The translations under genes were made by a program, and so were the position numbers. This document shows positions 44,735-55,346 of a DNA stretch of 64,000 nt, piece after piece. The notes under the pieces were generated by a model, which worked only from the letters and a program-made list of their open reading frames with translations, did no database searches and had not been told where the DNA came from. The DNA lies in contig NGZR01000002.1 of NCBI GenBank assembly GCA_002197995.1, positions 6,882,001-6,946,000 of the forward strand, given 5' to 3'. Positions within the stretch are counted from its first letter, which is position 1; each line of letters begins with the position of its first letter. The stretch is from Gaeumannomyces sp. JS-464. Lineage: Eukaryota; Ascomycota; Sordariomycetes; Magnaporthales; Magnaporthaceae.

Positions 44735-46390
44735 TCAGCACTTGGTGGGCTCACCGAGGCCCAGATCGGTCGCGGCCAAGAGTAGCTCCATGAATCCACC
44801 CGCGATTTCCCTCAAGTTCATATTGTACTGCGACTGCGAGGGGTAAAAGGGGCACGAGGCGGCGTTGTTGCCAAAGCCAAACTCGACCGTGTACGAGTGG
44901 ACGAGGCTCAGGCGTGGGTTGGCGAAGTGGCGTGAGTAAGCGTAATCGTCGGAAGCTACACCATCATTTGTCAGTTCCGTCATTTTCAAGGATCCACGTC
45001 AGAAAATACGTGTGACAGAGACAACCCAGGAGCTCCAGATTGCCAGCCACCCGAAGCATGAGTGTAAACGTGGGAGTCTGGAGTTCTGGATGCCCAGCGT
45101 GCCCGCCACTCGGCCAGAAACTTCGCGAGGGAAGTGGAGTAAAATGTAAGGAAGATCTCGTTCAAAGTCGATACGTACCTCCGCTAGTCGGGTAAAGGGC
45201 CGATGACTGCTGAACCGTGTAGGTCCGACCGGCGGCGCCGCTCATGCCAGCGCCGATGCGCTTACCGGCGCCCTGGTTCAGAGCGTCCTCGTTGGCCGGG
45301 ACGTACTCGCCGTAGCCCTTACCCACGCCGGGTGTGTCGCTCACGATGCCGCGGACGCTATCGTAGCTGCTGTTGAGGAAGCTCATATAGGGGTACTTGC
45401 CCTGGTTGGTGTCGGAGCCCCAGCTAAAAAGAACGTCTCCGGTGTAAGAGTGCAGGTCGACAAACCAGCGGACCTTGGAGTACGTGTCCAGAACCCACTT
45501 GAGGTTCTGAGTCTCGGGCTCCGAGAAGGGGCTGGTGCCTTTTTCGAGGGAAACGGTGACGTGTTAGAAACCGCGGTAAAGTATGCCGTGCCGGGGCTGG
45601 AGGGGGATGGCTCAGGAGCTCACCGTGGAACGTCTCGTCACTCGGGTCCGAGGAAGCCACGGACGAGGACACACTCGACGCGAAGGCCTTCTTATAGTCC
45701 CACAGAAAGTCGAAATTCCTGTTCAGGTCCACGCCGATCGAGTCCGGGTCCCCCCTAACCGAAGACTTGGGGTTGCGGTTCTTACGCCAGCAGCTGTTGG
45801 TTGACTGGTCGTAGGCCACGCCGTCGGGGTTGGACAGGGGGATAAAGACAAGACCGGCCGAGAGAGCCTTCTTGACGTCAGCAGCCGTGTAGGTCTTCCG
45901 GCCGTAGGTGATGCCGACGTTGTTCTTGTTGGCGTACAGCAGGTCCGACACAAAGTACAACAAGCCGTCAGAGGCGCCGCGCTCGCGGGCGTGGATGGCG
46001 GGCGTTGATGAAGACGCGGTAGGCGTCGTTGCACGTGCCGTTGGCGCCGCCGATCCTGCCGCCGAAGACGGTGCGGCCCTCGTACGTCTTGGAGGGGGCG
46101 TTGAAGGTGGCGAAGCCGTAGGTCGTGGCCAGGGCCTGGAAGCCGCTCTCGATCTCCTTGACGCTCAGGAGCGAGGTGTAGGCGGTGCTGGAGGGCTGGG
46201 TGCCGAGGCCGCGCGGGGCGACGGTGCCGCCGTTGAAGCGGTCGCCGGTGCCCACGGGGATGCCGTTCCTGCCCGAGGCCTGGCGGCGGCCGATCAGGCT
46301 GCTCGTCGAGCCGGCGCGCTCCTCGGGCAGCAGGCACGCCGAGGTCAGGAGCGGGGCCGAGGCGGCCGCGAGGGCAGACAGCAGCTTCAT
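44735..46390 (-). CDS. Secreted M14 zinc carboxypeptidase
   Basis: Secreted metallocarboxypeptidase of family M14. The ATG at 46390 opens a signal peptide (MKLLSALAAASAPLLTSA), then a short pro-region. Exon 1 runs to 45624, intron 45539-45623, exon 2 is 45179-45538, intron 44956-45178, exon 3 is 44735-44955, ending in TGA. Landmarks: IHARERG (HxxE zinc ligands, about 45985), SNPDGVAYD, NRNFD (substrate-binding Arg, about 45715), DLHSYTGD (third zinc ligand His, about 45450) and YTVEFGFG (catalytic Glu, about 44845). The frame breaks once near 46003, where GCCCGCCATCC has one C too many or two bases missing, just before the zinc motif. Otherwise exons and phases are consistent. It should trim C-terminal residues from peptides outside the cell. 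Confidence 0.85.
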
Positions 46391-47394
46391 GTTTGCGAAG
46401 TGCACGGCGTGGCGGGAGGCGGTGCAGTGGGCGAGGCGAGCGAGCAGTCGGGCCCTGGAGGAGTTGCCTGGCTGCCTGGCTGCTTGACTGGAGGTTAAAA
46501 GAGCCAGCACTGGGCTGGGCTCGGAGGCCAAGGCAGGCAGGAGCCTTTTTATGTGCGTGCCAGCTGAGTGCCTCCGGCCACATTGAGGGCCAGGCCTGGG
46601 CCGGCGGAAGCTCTTGCGGGGCGCCTCGCCCGGGAATTGGCCGCGGCCCATGGCAATGCGGCGCTAAAGACGGCGGCAGGGCGAATGCACGACGTGCGGC
46701 CACTCGCCTGACTCGATGCGACCCCAGCGTTCCCGCGCTTGGCAGTGAGACCCCAGCCGCCAAGCCGCATCCGGAAGGAGCAAACATTCCACCTGCCGAA
46801 CGTGAACATGGACGACAGATAAGCGAGCAGCTTTGGCGAGGGGTGTCTGCGGCCTGAGGCTGCTGCTGTGCGGCAAGACCTATCCGCACACCTTTGGCAG
46901 AAAAGGCTGTAGGTCGGGAGGGGAAGCTTGGGGCCGAGGCTCTAGGCTTATCAACGCAAATATGCTTGGCGCACTCCAAGGGTTGAACCCGGCAGATCTG
47001 CGTTGAGTACTTGCCGTACCCTTCATTGAATTTTGCCTCTTATTGCCACGGGAAGTCAAGCACTAAGAACAAAGAAAAAGTCAAGTGCCTAATCGAGTGT
47101 GACCCTTCAAGGGCCCTCGGTGATTCCTATTCGCAAAGGATAGACAGCCTGGTCTATCGTACAAAAATCCCTCCCATCGCATCATCTTTCCAGTCCTCCT
47201 CCCAAGACATGAGACCTCAAAATATGCTCACGTTCAGCTGGCGCCAGCAGCAGCGCCAGCCTGGGTTGCCGTTGGTCTTCCCCTTACCCCCACTCACAGC
47301 CCCCTTGTATCGCCTTTGCGTCGGCCGAGTTGACCTCGCCGTGGCCGCATTGCCGACGCCGACGGTGACCCGGCCGGGCGCGGTGTTATTGTCA
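46391..47394. other. Intergenic region upstream of the carboxypeptidase
   Basis: Carboxypeptidase promoter at the left; the right part borders the HsbA-like gene's 3' end. No motif-bearing frame seen. Confidence 0.35.
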
Positions 47395-48394
47395 TTACCG
47401 CCCTGATGCAGCTACTGGGCCGCCCTGCCGGTGAGCGCGGCGAGGGGGTTCGCGGCTGCGTTGCCGCCCGCCCTGTTGCTCTTCGCACCGCCAACACCCC
47501 CAGCAGCCCCGCCAGAGGGTTGGCGCCGCCGCCGCCTCCAAGGAGGCCGAGGATGGCTCCCAAGGGGTTGTTATTGTTACCGGCGGCGGGCGCGGCAGGG
47601 GGCGCGGCAGGGGGCGTGGCAGGGGGGTGGCAGGCTTAGGCGCGGCGGGCACAGCGGGCTTAGGCGCGGCGGGCGCGGCGGGCACAGCGGGCACAGCGGG
47701 CTTTGGTGCGGCGCCGGCCGTTCCGTTGCCCTTCCCGGCTCCACCAGCGGGCGCGGCGGGAGGAGCGGCGGGAGGAGCGGCAGGGGGAGCGGCAGGGGGG
47801 GCGGCAGGGGGAGCAGCAGGGGGAGCAGCAGGGGGAGCGGCACCGCCTGCGGGGGGACCGCCGAGTGCCGTGATACCCTGGTCGATCGCCTGGGTGATCT
47901 GGTCCAAGCTCTGCTGCGCAATACCCTGACCGATGGCGGGGACCTTGGAAACGAGCGCCTTGCCGAGCTCGGCGCTGTCCGTCTTTTGCTGGTTGAGTGT
48001 GGTGGCGGCGACCTGGGCGACTCCCAGCTTGTCGAGCTCCGCCTTCTTGCTCGTCAGCGCGCTAATGGTGTCCGGGTCGCCGTGACCAGCCCGCCTGCCG
48101 ACTGCTGTAGTGAGAGGGCGTCCTGGAGCGACAGCTCCTGGCTTCCTTGGATATCCGTCGTCGCCTGCTCATGACCTTGCTCAGTGCGTCTGAAGCCGAC
48201 AGGATGGGAGGGGCCGAGTTGATGTTGTTGGCGTCCAGCCCCTGAACTGCCGTCTTGACCGTGCTCAAGCCATCCTCCACCTTCTTCAGCGCTCCTTGGA
48301 TCGTTGCAAGGTCTCTCCTCGCCAGAGGCGCTGACGGTGCTGCGAAGCCCGTGGCCAAGAGCAGGGAGTTGATGATGATAGTACTGGTCTTCAT
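47395..48394 (-). CDS. HsbA-like secreted cell-surface protein with Pro-Ala repeats
   Basis: The ATG at 48394 opens a signal peptide (MKTSTIIINSLLLATGFAAP), followed by the helical HsbA / cell-wall galactomannoprotein-type domain (LATIQGALKKVEDGLSTVKT, SAPPILSASDALSKV, EQATTDIQGSQELSLQDALS, LTSKKAELDKLGVAQVAATT, QSLDQITQAIDQGITAL) and a tail of PAAP repeats (about 47755-47855). Frame changes occur near 48175 and near 48080, and the end of the frame (about 47395-47560) is ambiguous because GC-rich repeats leave several frames open; the frame with NNNPLGAILGLLGGGG may be the right one. HsbA proteins bind hydrophobic surfaces and sit in the wall or medium (family knowledge). Confidence 0.65.
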
Positions 48395-49472
48395 CTTGCC
48401 AATGTGTACAAATGGGTATGGAAAGGAGAAACAAAGTGGCGAAAGTGAATGTCTTGCAGCGCTGCTGCCCTTATGCTTCAAGCTGACCTGTCTAGCAGGA
48501 GACTTGAATCTGATATCAGGTTGAAGTCTTGATGTGATGGCTTGCGAGCTGACAATCACTTGGTACTCGGGGAGTGACCCTCGATATTAATATTTCAGTA
48601 AAGGTGTAGCCGTGCTTGGGATCACTGACCCCCGTCCGACAATTCTTGTCTCGGCCAATATCACACGCGCTGTCCTCGGCTGTTGCCTGCAGTCACCATG
48701 ACTCGAGAAAGCACGGCAGGCTGGATCCCCGGCCGCATGGGCGCCATCAGGAGGTGCCATCCGCTTCAGTCCGTAGAAGCCGTGGCGGGACATGCGCGCG
48801 TGTGCTTCGATCACAAATGATAATACTACTTTGGGTACATTCGCCCGAGTCCCTTATCGGCCCCGGACCCAGCGGGCATGGGAGCGCGAGGGCTGGAAGG
48901 GGCGAAGCCATGATCTACCAAACATGGAATGATCAGACGATATCTTCTTCCAGATGGAGAATATATTTCACCCCACTTTCAAACCACACGTCCGGAACCA
49001 ATCGCAACTCTGGGTTTAGCGCGTTGCAACGCCGACGCAGTTCAGACGGGCGCTGTTTGGTTTTTTTTCTCTGCTATTGTTAGCCTTGCTTATATTTGCT
49101 TGGAGTTTTATGCCATCATGGACGAGTCGCAAGGCCGTGCAGCAGCGGACATCAGATAAACCGCCACACGGACCGTCGTCTGAACCCCTGCGACACTTGG
49201 GATGCGGCAAATCGTGGCGCCGACACGTTGGAACTCGAAGGACTCAACCCTGCCATGTGTTTTCCATACCCCTAAATGCGGGGTTCATTTTGACGAAACA
49301 AAAGCAGATCGTTTCCTCGTCCCTCCGGGGCCGAACAGAAACCATGCCGAAAAACCCCTGCAGCGAGGGAGACTCAACCACGGCCCTTGATCATGCCTAT
49401 TTTCAATGAGATTCTATCCTCGGCTGTAATTGACAGCAATGATGCCGAGTCGAATCGTCTTCCTCGGCCCTC
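48395..49472. other. Intergenic region
   Basis: Promoter of the HsbA-like gene at the left. No coding motif, RNA gene or repeat recognised in the rest. Confidence 0.35.
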
Positions 49473-50881
49473 CTACCCGCTCATCTGCACATCGCCCCCT
49501 TGCCAGGCGGCGCCCGGCACATCCACACCCGTGAACGGCTTCCAAAACGCCGGGTCCTCAGGTAGCGTCTCAGGCAGGCGCCTGCGCCACTCCTCCCGCA
49601 GCTCCCCCGTCTCGTCATCGTACGGCGTCCTGCACTCGACCCAGGACGCCCAGACGCGCACAGCCTCCTTCGCCTCATCCGCTCCCATCTCGAACCACTC
49701 GCGGTGCTGGGAGCCGCAGCCGGGACATCCACCGCCCCACTACCGCCAGACTGCAGGCGTCTGTGGTCCCCAAGCTGCGCGTGCACCAGCTCCTCGACGC
49801 GCAGCGGGTGGCGCGTCCAGGTCGCGGCGACCAGGACAGGCGCATAGCCGCAGCGCGCCCTGATCTGCGCGAGCCGGCCCGCCACGGCCCGCTGCGTCGT
49901 CATGCCGATCTTGACGTGCCGCGTCGGCGGGCACACGGCCGCCGCGTCGGGCAGCGTGAAGACGTAGACGAAGCCGCCGCGGAGGTCGCCACCGCTGCTG
50001 CCACTGCTCTGCCCTTCTCCAACCGCTCCCGCCATCGGCATCTTCCCCTTTTTGCGGGCCAAGTCGGTCCCCGCCAGTGGACGGCGCAGTCGCCGGGCCA
50101 CCTCGCGGTTGATGGAGCCGCTGGCCCTGGCGCCGGGGTGGAACGGGCTGAACTGGTGCACTTGGGGTAGCCGGCGAAAGGCTGTGGCAAGTATGGCTTC
50201 GCCGGAGCTGCTGGGCTCTCCTGGACCCTCGCCGCCGCCGCCGCCATTGTCTCCGTCGCTATCGGACTCTGAGGAGCGATTGCCGCCGGGAGCACTGCTG
50301 TCGTGCAGGCAGCCGATCAGGGGACGAGACTTGCGGCGAAGCCTGCGGTCCGACGGGCCTGGTTTACGGTCCTCCTGTGGCTTACTGGTGCCGTCGCCGT
50401 GGCTTGCAGCATCTTCTGCAGCTTCTGCCACGCCTACGTCGGATCTAGAGACAGCTTGGCCTACCTCTGCTGCTGCTATTAGGGAAGAAGCTGGAAGAGC
50501 CGTACTACCGACTGACTTCTGGTCTGGTACACTTCTGCGCTCGCCGGATAACACTTGTCCCGTCTTTCCCTTCTGCCCCTCTCGCGGCGATGGGTCCTCA
50601 GGAGAGAGATCCCGAATAGCGAGGCCTGACAGCCATTGCACAAGAGACTCCTCGATCTGAAGACGCGCTTTGGCAGTATGGTTTATGGGGCTACGGGTCA
50701 GCGGCCCGGAGATGGCGGCGGGTCTTGCCACATGGGCAGCCATGCTGACCAACGAGCGGTATATCGGTAGAATTTTGACGATGGCTCTTGGGAGTGGTGC
50801 CCCGTGCGGATTTGTACCTGCGGCCGTCTCGCACTTATATACTCTCGCGGCTGGCTCCGTGACTTTCACCGACTCAAACAT
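49473..50881 (-). CDS. T5orf172 (GIY-YIG-like) domain protein
   Basis: About 470 residues from the ATG at 50881. The first ~290 residues are low complexity with a Ser/Asp/Glu/Gly-rich segment (about 50215-50285). Then a T5orf172 / Mug113-type domain: GGFVYVFTLPD (the YVF strand), HVKIGMTTQ, RLAQIRARCGYAPVLVAATW, RVEELVHAQLGDHRR. The rest of the domain continues one base out of frame: CGSQHREWFEMGADEAKEAV and W-rich end VWASWVEC, to the stop at 49473. The break is near 49720, where CCCGGCTG has lost one G. The fold is related to GIY-YIG nucleases, but most fungal members lack proven activity. An in-frame ATG at 51007 would add 42 residues without recognisable features. Confidence 0.7.
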
Positions 50882-51655
50882 GCTCGATCTTGGTGTTCCT
50901 GACGCCCGGCTTGCTCGCTGCTGCCTTCTGTAAAGTTCCCTGTTCGCAGATGAGATTGAGCCATGGTGACCGGCGGGGACGCAGCAATAATGGCGTGGAC
51001 ACGCCAACGTGGCAGCTGAGCGGTCTCGGAACTAAAAGCGGCCAGGACATGTGCATAAATCGCCAACGAATATCGATCTGGCGCAAAGGGATCTAAGCCG
51101 AAGCGACGCTAATGCGGCACAGGACGGGAAATAGATGAGGCTATAGCACATCACTATTACTTTCCCTTGGTCTTAAATCAAATCCTCTCCACGGGCCAGG
51201 TCGAGCGATGTTTTGGACACGTTGTCTCTTCTTTTTAGTATGGGAACCGAAATGCACGCAACGTGTTAAAACGAACGCAACATGCACTCGCGCATGTGCA
51301 TGGTGCATGACGCCTCATTAGGATATATATGGAGATGTATATAAGGATGGGTTGGACGGCACTATTAAGTTTAAAAAAAAAAAAAAGAAAGAAAGAAAGA
51401 AAACTGCCCACAGTTTCAAATAGAACATTCCTAAAACCATACCGATTCGTTATTTAAAAATTAAAATTTCAACGAGGTCGCAAAAAGCGCATCAAAGGGG
51501 CATGAGAGTTAGAGAGAGAATAGAAAAAAAAAAAAGGGGGGGGAGGGGAAGGTCACATACGCAAACTCCATGCCGTATGCTTACTGACGTCGATAGGGCC
51601 AGGAAACCCCCTTAAATCCCCAAAACTAGCGCCCCTGTGCCCTTCTCACCACATG
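50882..51655. other. Intergenic region with A-rich and GAAA repeats
   Basis: Microsatellite-like (A)n(GAAA)n at about 51370-51402 and an A-run/G-run at 51525-51545. No gene seen. Confidence 0.45.
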
Positions 51656-52407
51656 TCAATCAGAACAGCAGCAGCCGCAGGTGACTATCCAACAGAGCCG
51701 CTGACAGAAGGTCTCCTCCTTTTGGCCGTTCTGGCCGTTTGGGTTGTTTTGGTTGGTTTGGTGGCTTTGGCTATTCTGGCCGGTTTCGCTGTCCTGCTGG
51801 TTCCGGCGGTTCTGGTGGTTCCAGCGGTTTTGGCCGGCCTGACTGGTTTGTTGTTTTTTGCTGTTTTGGCCGGCCTGGCTATTTTGGCTGTGCTGGTGGT
51901 TTTGCCCCTGCTGGTCGCGCTGATTGCACTGGTTGAATTGATCAAACTGATCATATCGACTGTGCCGCCCACGCCCGCTATATTGGCCGGTTTGTTTGAT
52001 CTGGCTGTTTTGGTCGTTCTGTTTGGTCTGGTCGTTCTGGCCGGGCTGGCCCTGTTGGCTGCGTTGGCCAAGTTGGCCCGATTGGTCGTCTCGGCCCGGT
52101 TGGCCCGGTTGGCCCGGTTGGCCCTTTCGGCCCTGTTGGTCTTGTTGGCCGAGCTGGCCGAGCTGGCCACTTGGCCTGGTCCACCGCCTCGGCCCGGTTG
52201 ATCGTCTCGGCCCGATTGGTCGTCTCGGCTGGGCTGGCCCTGTTGGCTGCGTTGGCCGGTCTGGCCGCGTTGGCCGGTCTGGCCCTGTAGGCTCCGTTGC
52301 GGCCAACAGCGTGACTGTGCCTGTATCAACGTGATATGGCCATTGGGCGGCCTCCACCCTGCCAAGGCTACGCTACTGCTTTTAAAGAGCGACGACCGCT
52401 TGTACAA
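51656..52407 (-). CDS. Gln/Gly-rich protein with C-terminal Cys module (CYSTM-like)
   Basis: A low-complexity protein made of GQx[14 protein letters not shown] and similar units, ending in [17 protein letters not shown] at 51656-51710. Short polar Q/G/P-rich proteins ending in a Cys-rich, membrane-associated module are typical of the CYSTM family in eukaryotes (stress tolerance, plasma membrane association), but the hydrophobic part here is very short. The Gln/Gly frame is continuous from about 52160 to the stop; upstream it moves to the frame starting at the ATG 52407 ([19 protein letters not shown]), so one base is probably lost near 52160. In the single frame the start would be 52357. The opposite strand is also open because of the repeat structure. 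Confidence 0.5.
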
Positions 52408-52566
52408 AGTCGCGAGTTCATCTCGTGAAGCGTGCTCTGTCTGCCGCGCTGCTTTGCTAAGCGCCCAAGTGTATTTTGCTGCAGCACCTACCTCTTTTTA
52501 TCGTTTTCAACCCAGCAACCACTACGACGGCCTCGTTCATCGCGACGCGCAACAAAAACGCAGAAA

Positions 52567-54720
52567 ATGCCACCCGTATATACCCCTCGAGCCGGGCCGG
52601 TCAGAGATCCGGGTGCTGAGGCTGCTTCCCGGCGAACATGACGACCATATCCGATGCGCGCTGCAGGCCGTCTCGCTCGATGCGGGCCCTCCTTCGGGGC
52701 GCTATCGTACGTCTGGGGCGACGGCCTCGCCACGAAACCGATAGACGTGGACGGCGCCGAGACGCAGGTCACGGCCAACCTCGAAGGGGCGTTGCGCAGG
52801 CTGAGGGGCAGGCAGGGTCCCCGCGTCTTATGGGTGGATGCGGTCTGCATCAACCAGGCAGACACGGCGAAAAAGAACGTGCGGGTGCGGATGATGGGCA
52901 GGATCTACTCGAGCGCCTCCAGGGTCTTGGTCTGGCTACACGGGTCCAGCATCTGCAGCGACCTGGCGGTGGATTTCTGCCACAGGTTCGCCGAATCAGA
53001 GACGTCATCTACTGCGGCAAACGGCGGCGGCCCATCAGACACATGGGGCGCGGACATATCGAGACAGCTCAAGGATGAGCCCCACCGCCTAGCCCACATT
53101 CCAAAGAAGCAATACATCGAGATGCTGGCAACCTCGGTCGGCTTCTTCGAGATCACGTCCCACCCGTACTGGAGCCGCATATGGACGTTCCAGAAGTACA
53201 GGCTGGCCGGCCAAGAGCCCGTGCTGTTCTGCAGAGCCGGGAAGGAGTTTCTGTACACGGCCCTGGATCGCGCATACACGAGGATGACGGATCTGATGAA
53301 TACACACCCGAAAATCGGCGGCGGCGACGACGCTCTGGGCGAGCTGGACGAGGTCGACAACGCACGCGCCGACGCGGTCCATGCCGCGTACCAGCCGGAC
53401 GGCATTCTAAACTACCACGCCAACTACGCAGCGGCGCGCCTCAGGCTCGAGATGCGCAGCCGGCGCTGGGGTCGGGTTGAGGCCCGGGAGCGCTCGCACC
53501 TCGTCGTCGAGAGCTGCTTTTGCCGCTGCCACGACCTCCGGGACCGCATATACGGCCTCTACGGGATGCTCGACGCGGCGGTGGCAGAGAGCAGGGCCTG
53601 CGACAGGAGCCGCTGCGGGGGGACGGCTGCGCCGGGGCTGGCGGCCGTAACCCGCTCCCCATGGTGGAGTACAACCTGCCGCACGAGGAGGTCTTCCGGA
53701 GCGCGACGGTGCATATGATCCGGAGGTGCCCAGGGGCGCTGAGGACGCTCACCGAACAGTTCCCTTTTTTCGAAAAGCGCCTCGGAGTAGAAGAAGAAGG
53801 CGGCCACGGCCACGGCAGCCGCTGCCCGTCCTGAACCATAGATTTCGCCCGACACGGCCTCACCACGGCGTCGTTCGAGGGCGACCATTACAAGTCCCTA
53901 GAGTCGCTCCACTCGTGCTTTTCGACACAGGATCCCCGAGCCACTACGGGCAGCGGCGAGGCTTCCCGAGTTGAAGTTCCGAGCGACGGGAGGACGCTGC
54001 ACATCGACGGCTGGCTGCTCTACAGGTCGTTCAGCACGGTGCGCCTATTCAAGAGCGACCCCATGGAGTGGTCCAAACAGATCTTTGAGCTACTCGCCTC
54101 CCTCAGCACGACCAGGAGGATGGACAGCGACTGGCCGAGGCGCGTGAGCTCCGACGACGGATAGGAACCACTCTCGACGAAGGCGGAGGGTTGGTGACCG
54201 CCATGGAGTCGTTCCGGCGATCGTCCCTCGCCGTCGGGGAGGCAATCCGTGAACGAGGCGGCCTACGCGAAATCGTCGAAGGCGTGATGAGCCGCGGCGA
54301 TAGTTCCGAGGACGCTTTAAAGCAGCTACTGGGTGCTTTTAATACTAATATCAATGATGGCAGCCAGCCGCCGCCGCTGGATGAGGAGCAGCTGCTCCTG
54401 CGGTTGCTGCACGGCATGGGCTTCAACCACGTGGCGGATCTGGCTGAACGCGGGCCCAGAGGCGGGAGCGAGCTCCTGGAGAGGCTTCCTCAGCAGCTCG
54501 CGGGCAAGCGCCTGATCCTGCCGTCGGGGACGAGCGGGATATTATCATCGTGTGCAAACCGCTGGGTTCGCCCGTGGTATTACGCCCGGTGGAAGGAACG
54601 GGACGCTATAAAATGGTCGGGTTTGCATACGTTGACGGCGTTATGGATAATAGCTGCTTTGACAGTGAGCTAGCGGCTAGGGTGAAGATCGGTGGTATAT
54701 TGAGGTTCGACGTGGAGTAA
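52567..54720 (+). pseudogene. HET-domain protein, several frame breaks
   Basis: Heterokaryon-incompatibility (HET) protein. From the ATG at 52567: EIRVLRLLPGEHDD (the start of many HET proteins), then the HET domain: FGALSYVWGD (about 52690), VNLEGAL-like, LWVDAVCINQAD (about 52830), RMMGRIYSSASRVLVWL (about 52890) and PYWSRIWTFQKY (about 53165). The C-terminal part continues through CHDLRDRIYGLYGML, MVEYNLPHEEVFRSAT, FEGDHYKSLESLHSCF, HIDGWLLYRSF, AMESFRRSSLAVGEAIRERG and VLRPVEGTGRYKMVGFAYVD to TAA 54718-54720, the full layout of the family at about 700 residues. Frame changes are needed near 52587, 52692, 53640, 54150 and 54535, and a TGA sits at 53833. The changes near 52692 and 54535 are one-base losses in TTC and GGGG runs. 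HET proteins trigger cell death after contact with non-self partners (family knowledge). Confidence 0.8.
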
Positions 54721-55346
54721 AGCGATTTTATGTTCGAGTTTATTTTTGAATAACAGGGCTTTGCCCCGTATTGCTCCCAGCAAAGCCCTGGTCCATGATG
54801 GACTCAAGCCCACGCCTCGGTTCAATGCCCAGTCCCCCGCCAAGAAATAAGCCTGGCTCGTTCTGAAGCCTCCAAGCCGCAGAGCCTCAACGACTTGAAT
54901 GGGAATGACTGCTTTCAACCCCGCAGCGAGGGCGGCAGCCTGGCCTATTTGCTATGCATACCGCGGCTGCAAAGTAAGCTGATGGCGTCCGATTTATGCA
55001 CAAGTGCGGATTTCCTCGGACTGGTATTGGCCAGTTGTACTGTCAGCCTGCACCGCTCCTGTGAGATATCGAGTGCATAGTAACATAAAGGTAACATGAA
55101 CACTGTCGAGCCCAATAGACACTGGCCACGATGCGTTAGAGGGCCTATATTTGAGGCTCTGCTGGTCTTGGGCAGAGGGAGATGCTCGCGCAAGATACGG
55201 ACAATTGTCTTTGTTATTGATTGCTGCCCGTCCAGGCCACCCATCCCTCTCCCCCTTCTCAGGGCTATTTAAGTTCTCCCACTGGAGGACAACATTACCC
55301 TGAGTACAAAGATCTCTCAACCTTCACAAAACCCAGCTAGCCCATC
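54721..55346. promoter_or_regulatory. Intergenic region, promoter of the AAA ATPase gene
   Basis: Between the HET gene stop and the AAA ATPase start. The last ~100 bases are a C/A-rich leader. No gene seen. Confidence 0.35.

Noticed and set aside
47431..48174. 247-codon frame on plus over the HsbA-like gene
   Set aside because: GC-rich shadow frame with Arg/Gly-rich composition and no motif; the minus strand has the signal peptide and family motifs.
51653..52201. Long open frame on plus (Leu/Val/Ala-rich) opposite the Gln/Gly-rich gene
   Set aside because: A by-product of the short-period repeat that keeps several frames open; membrane-like composition arises from the complement of Gln/Gly codons. 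The Cys module supports the minus strand.
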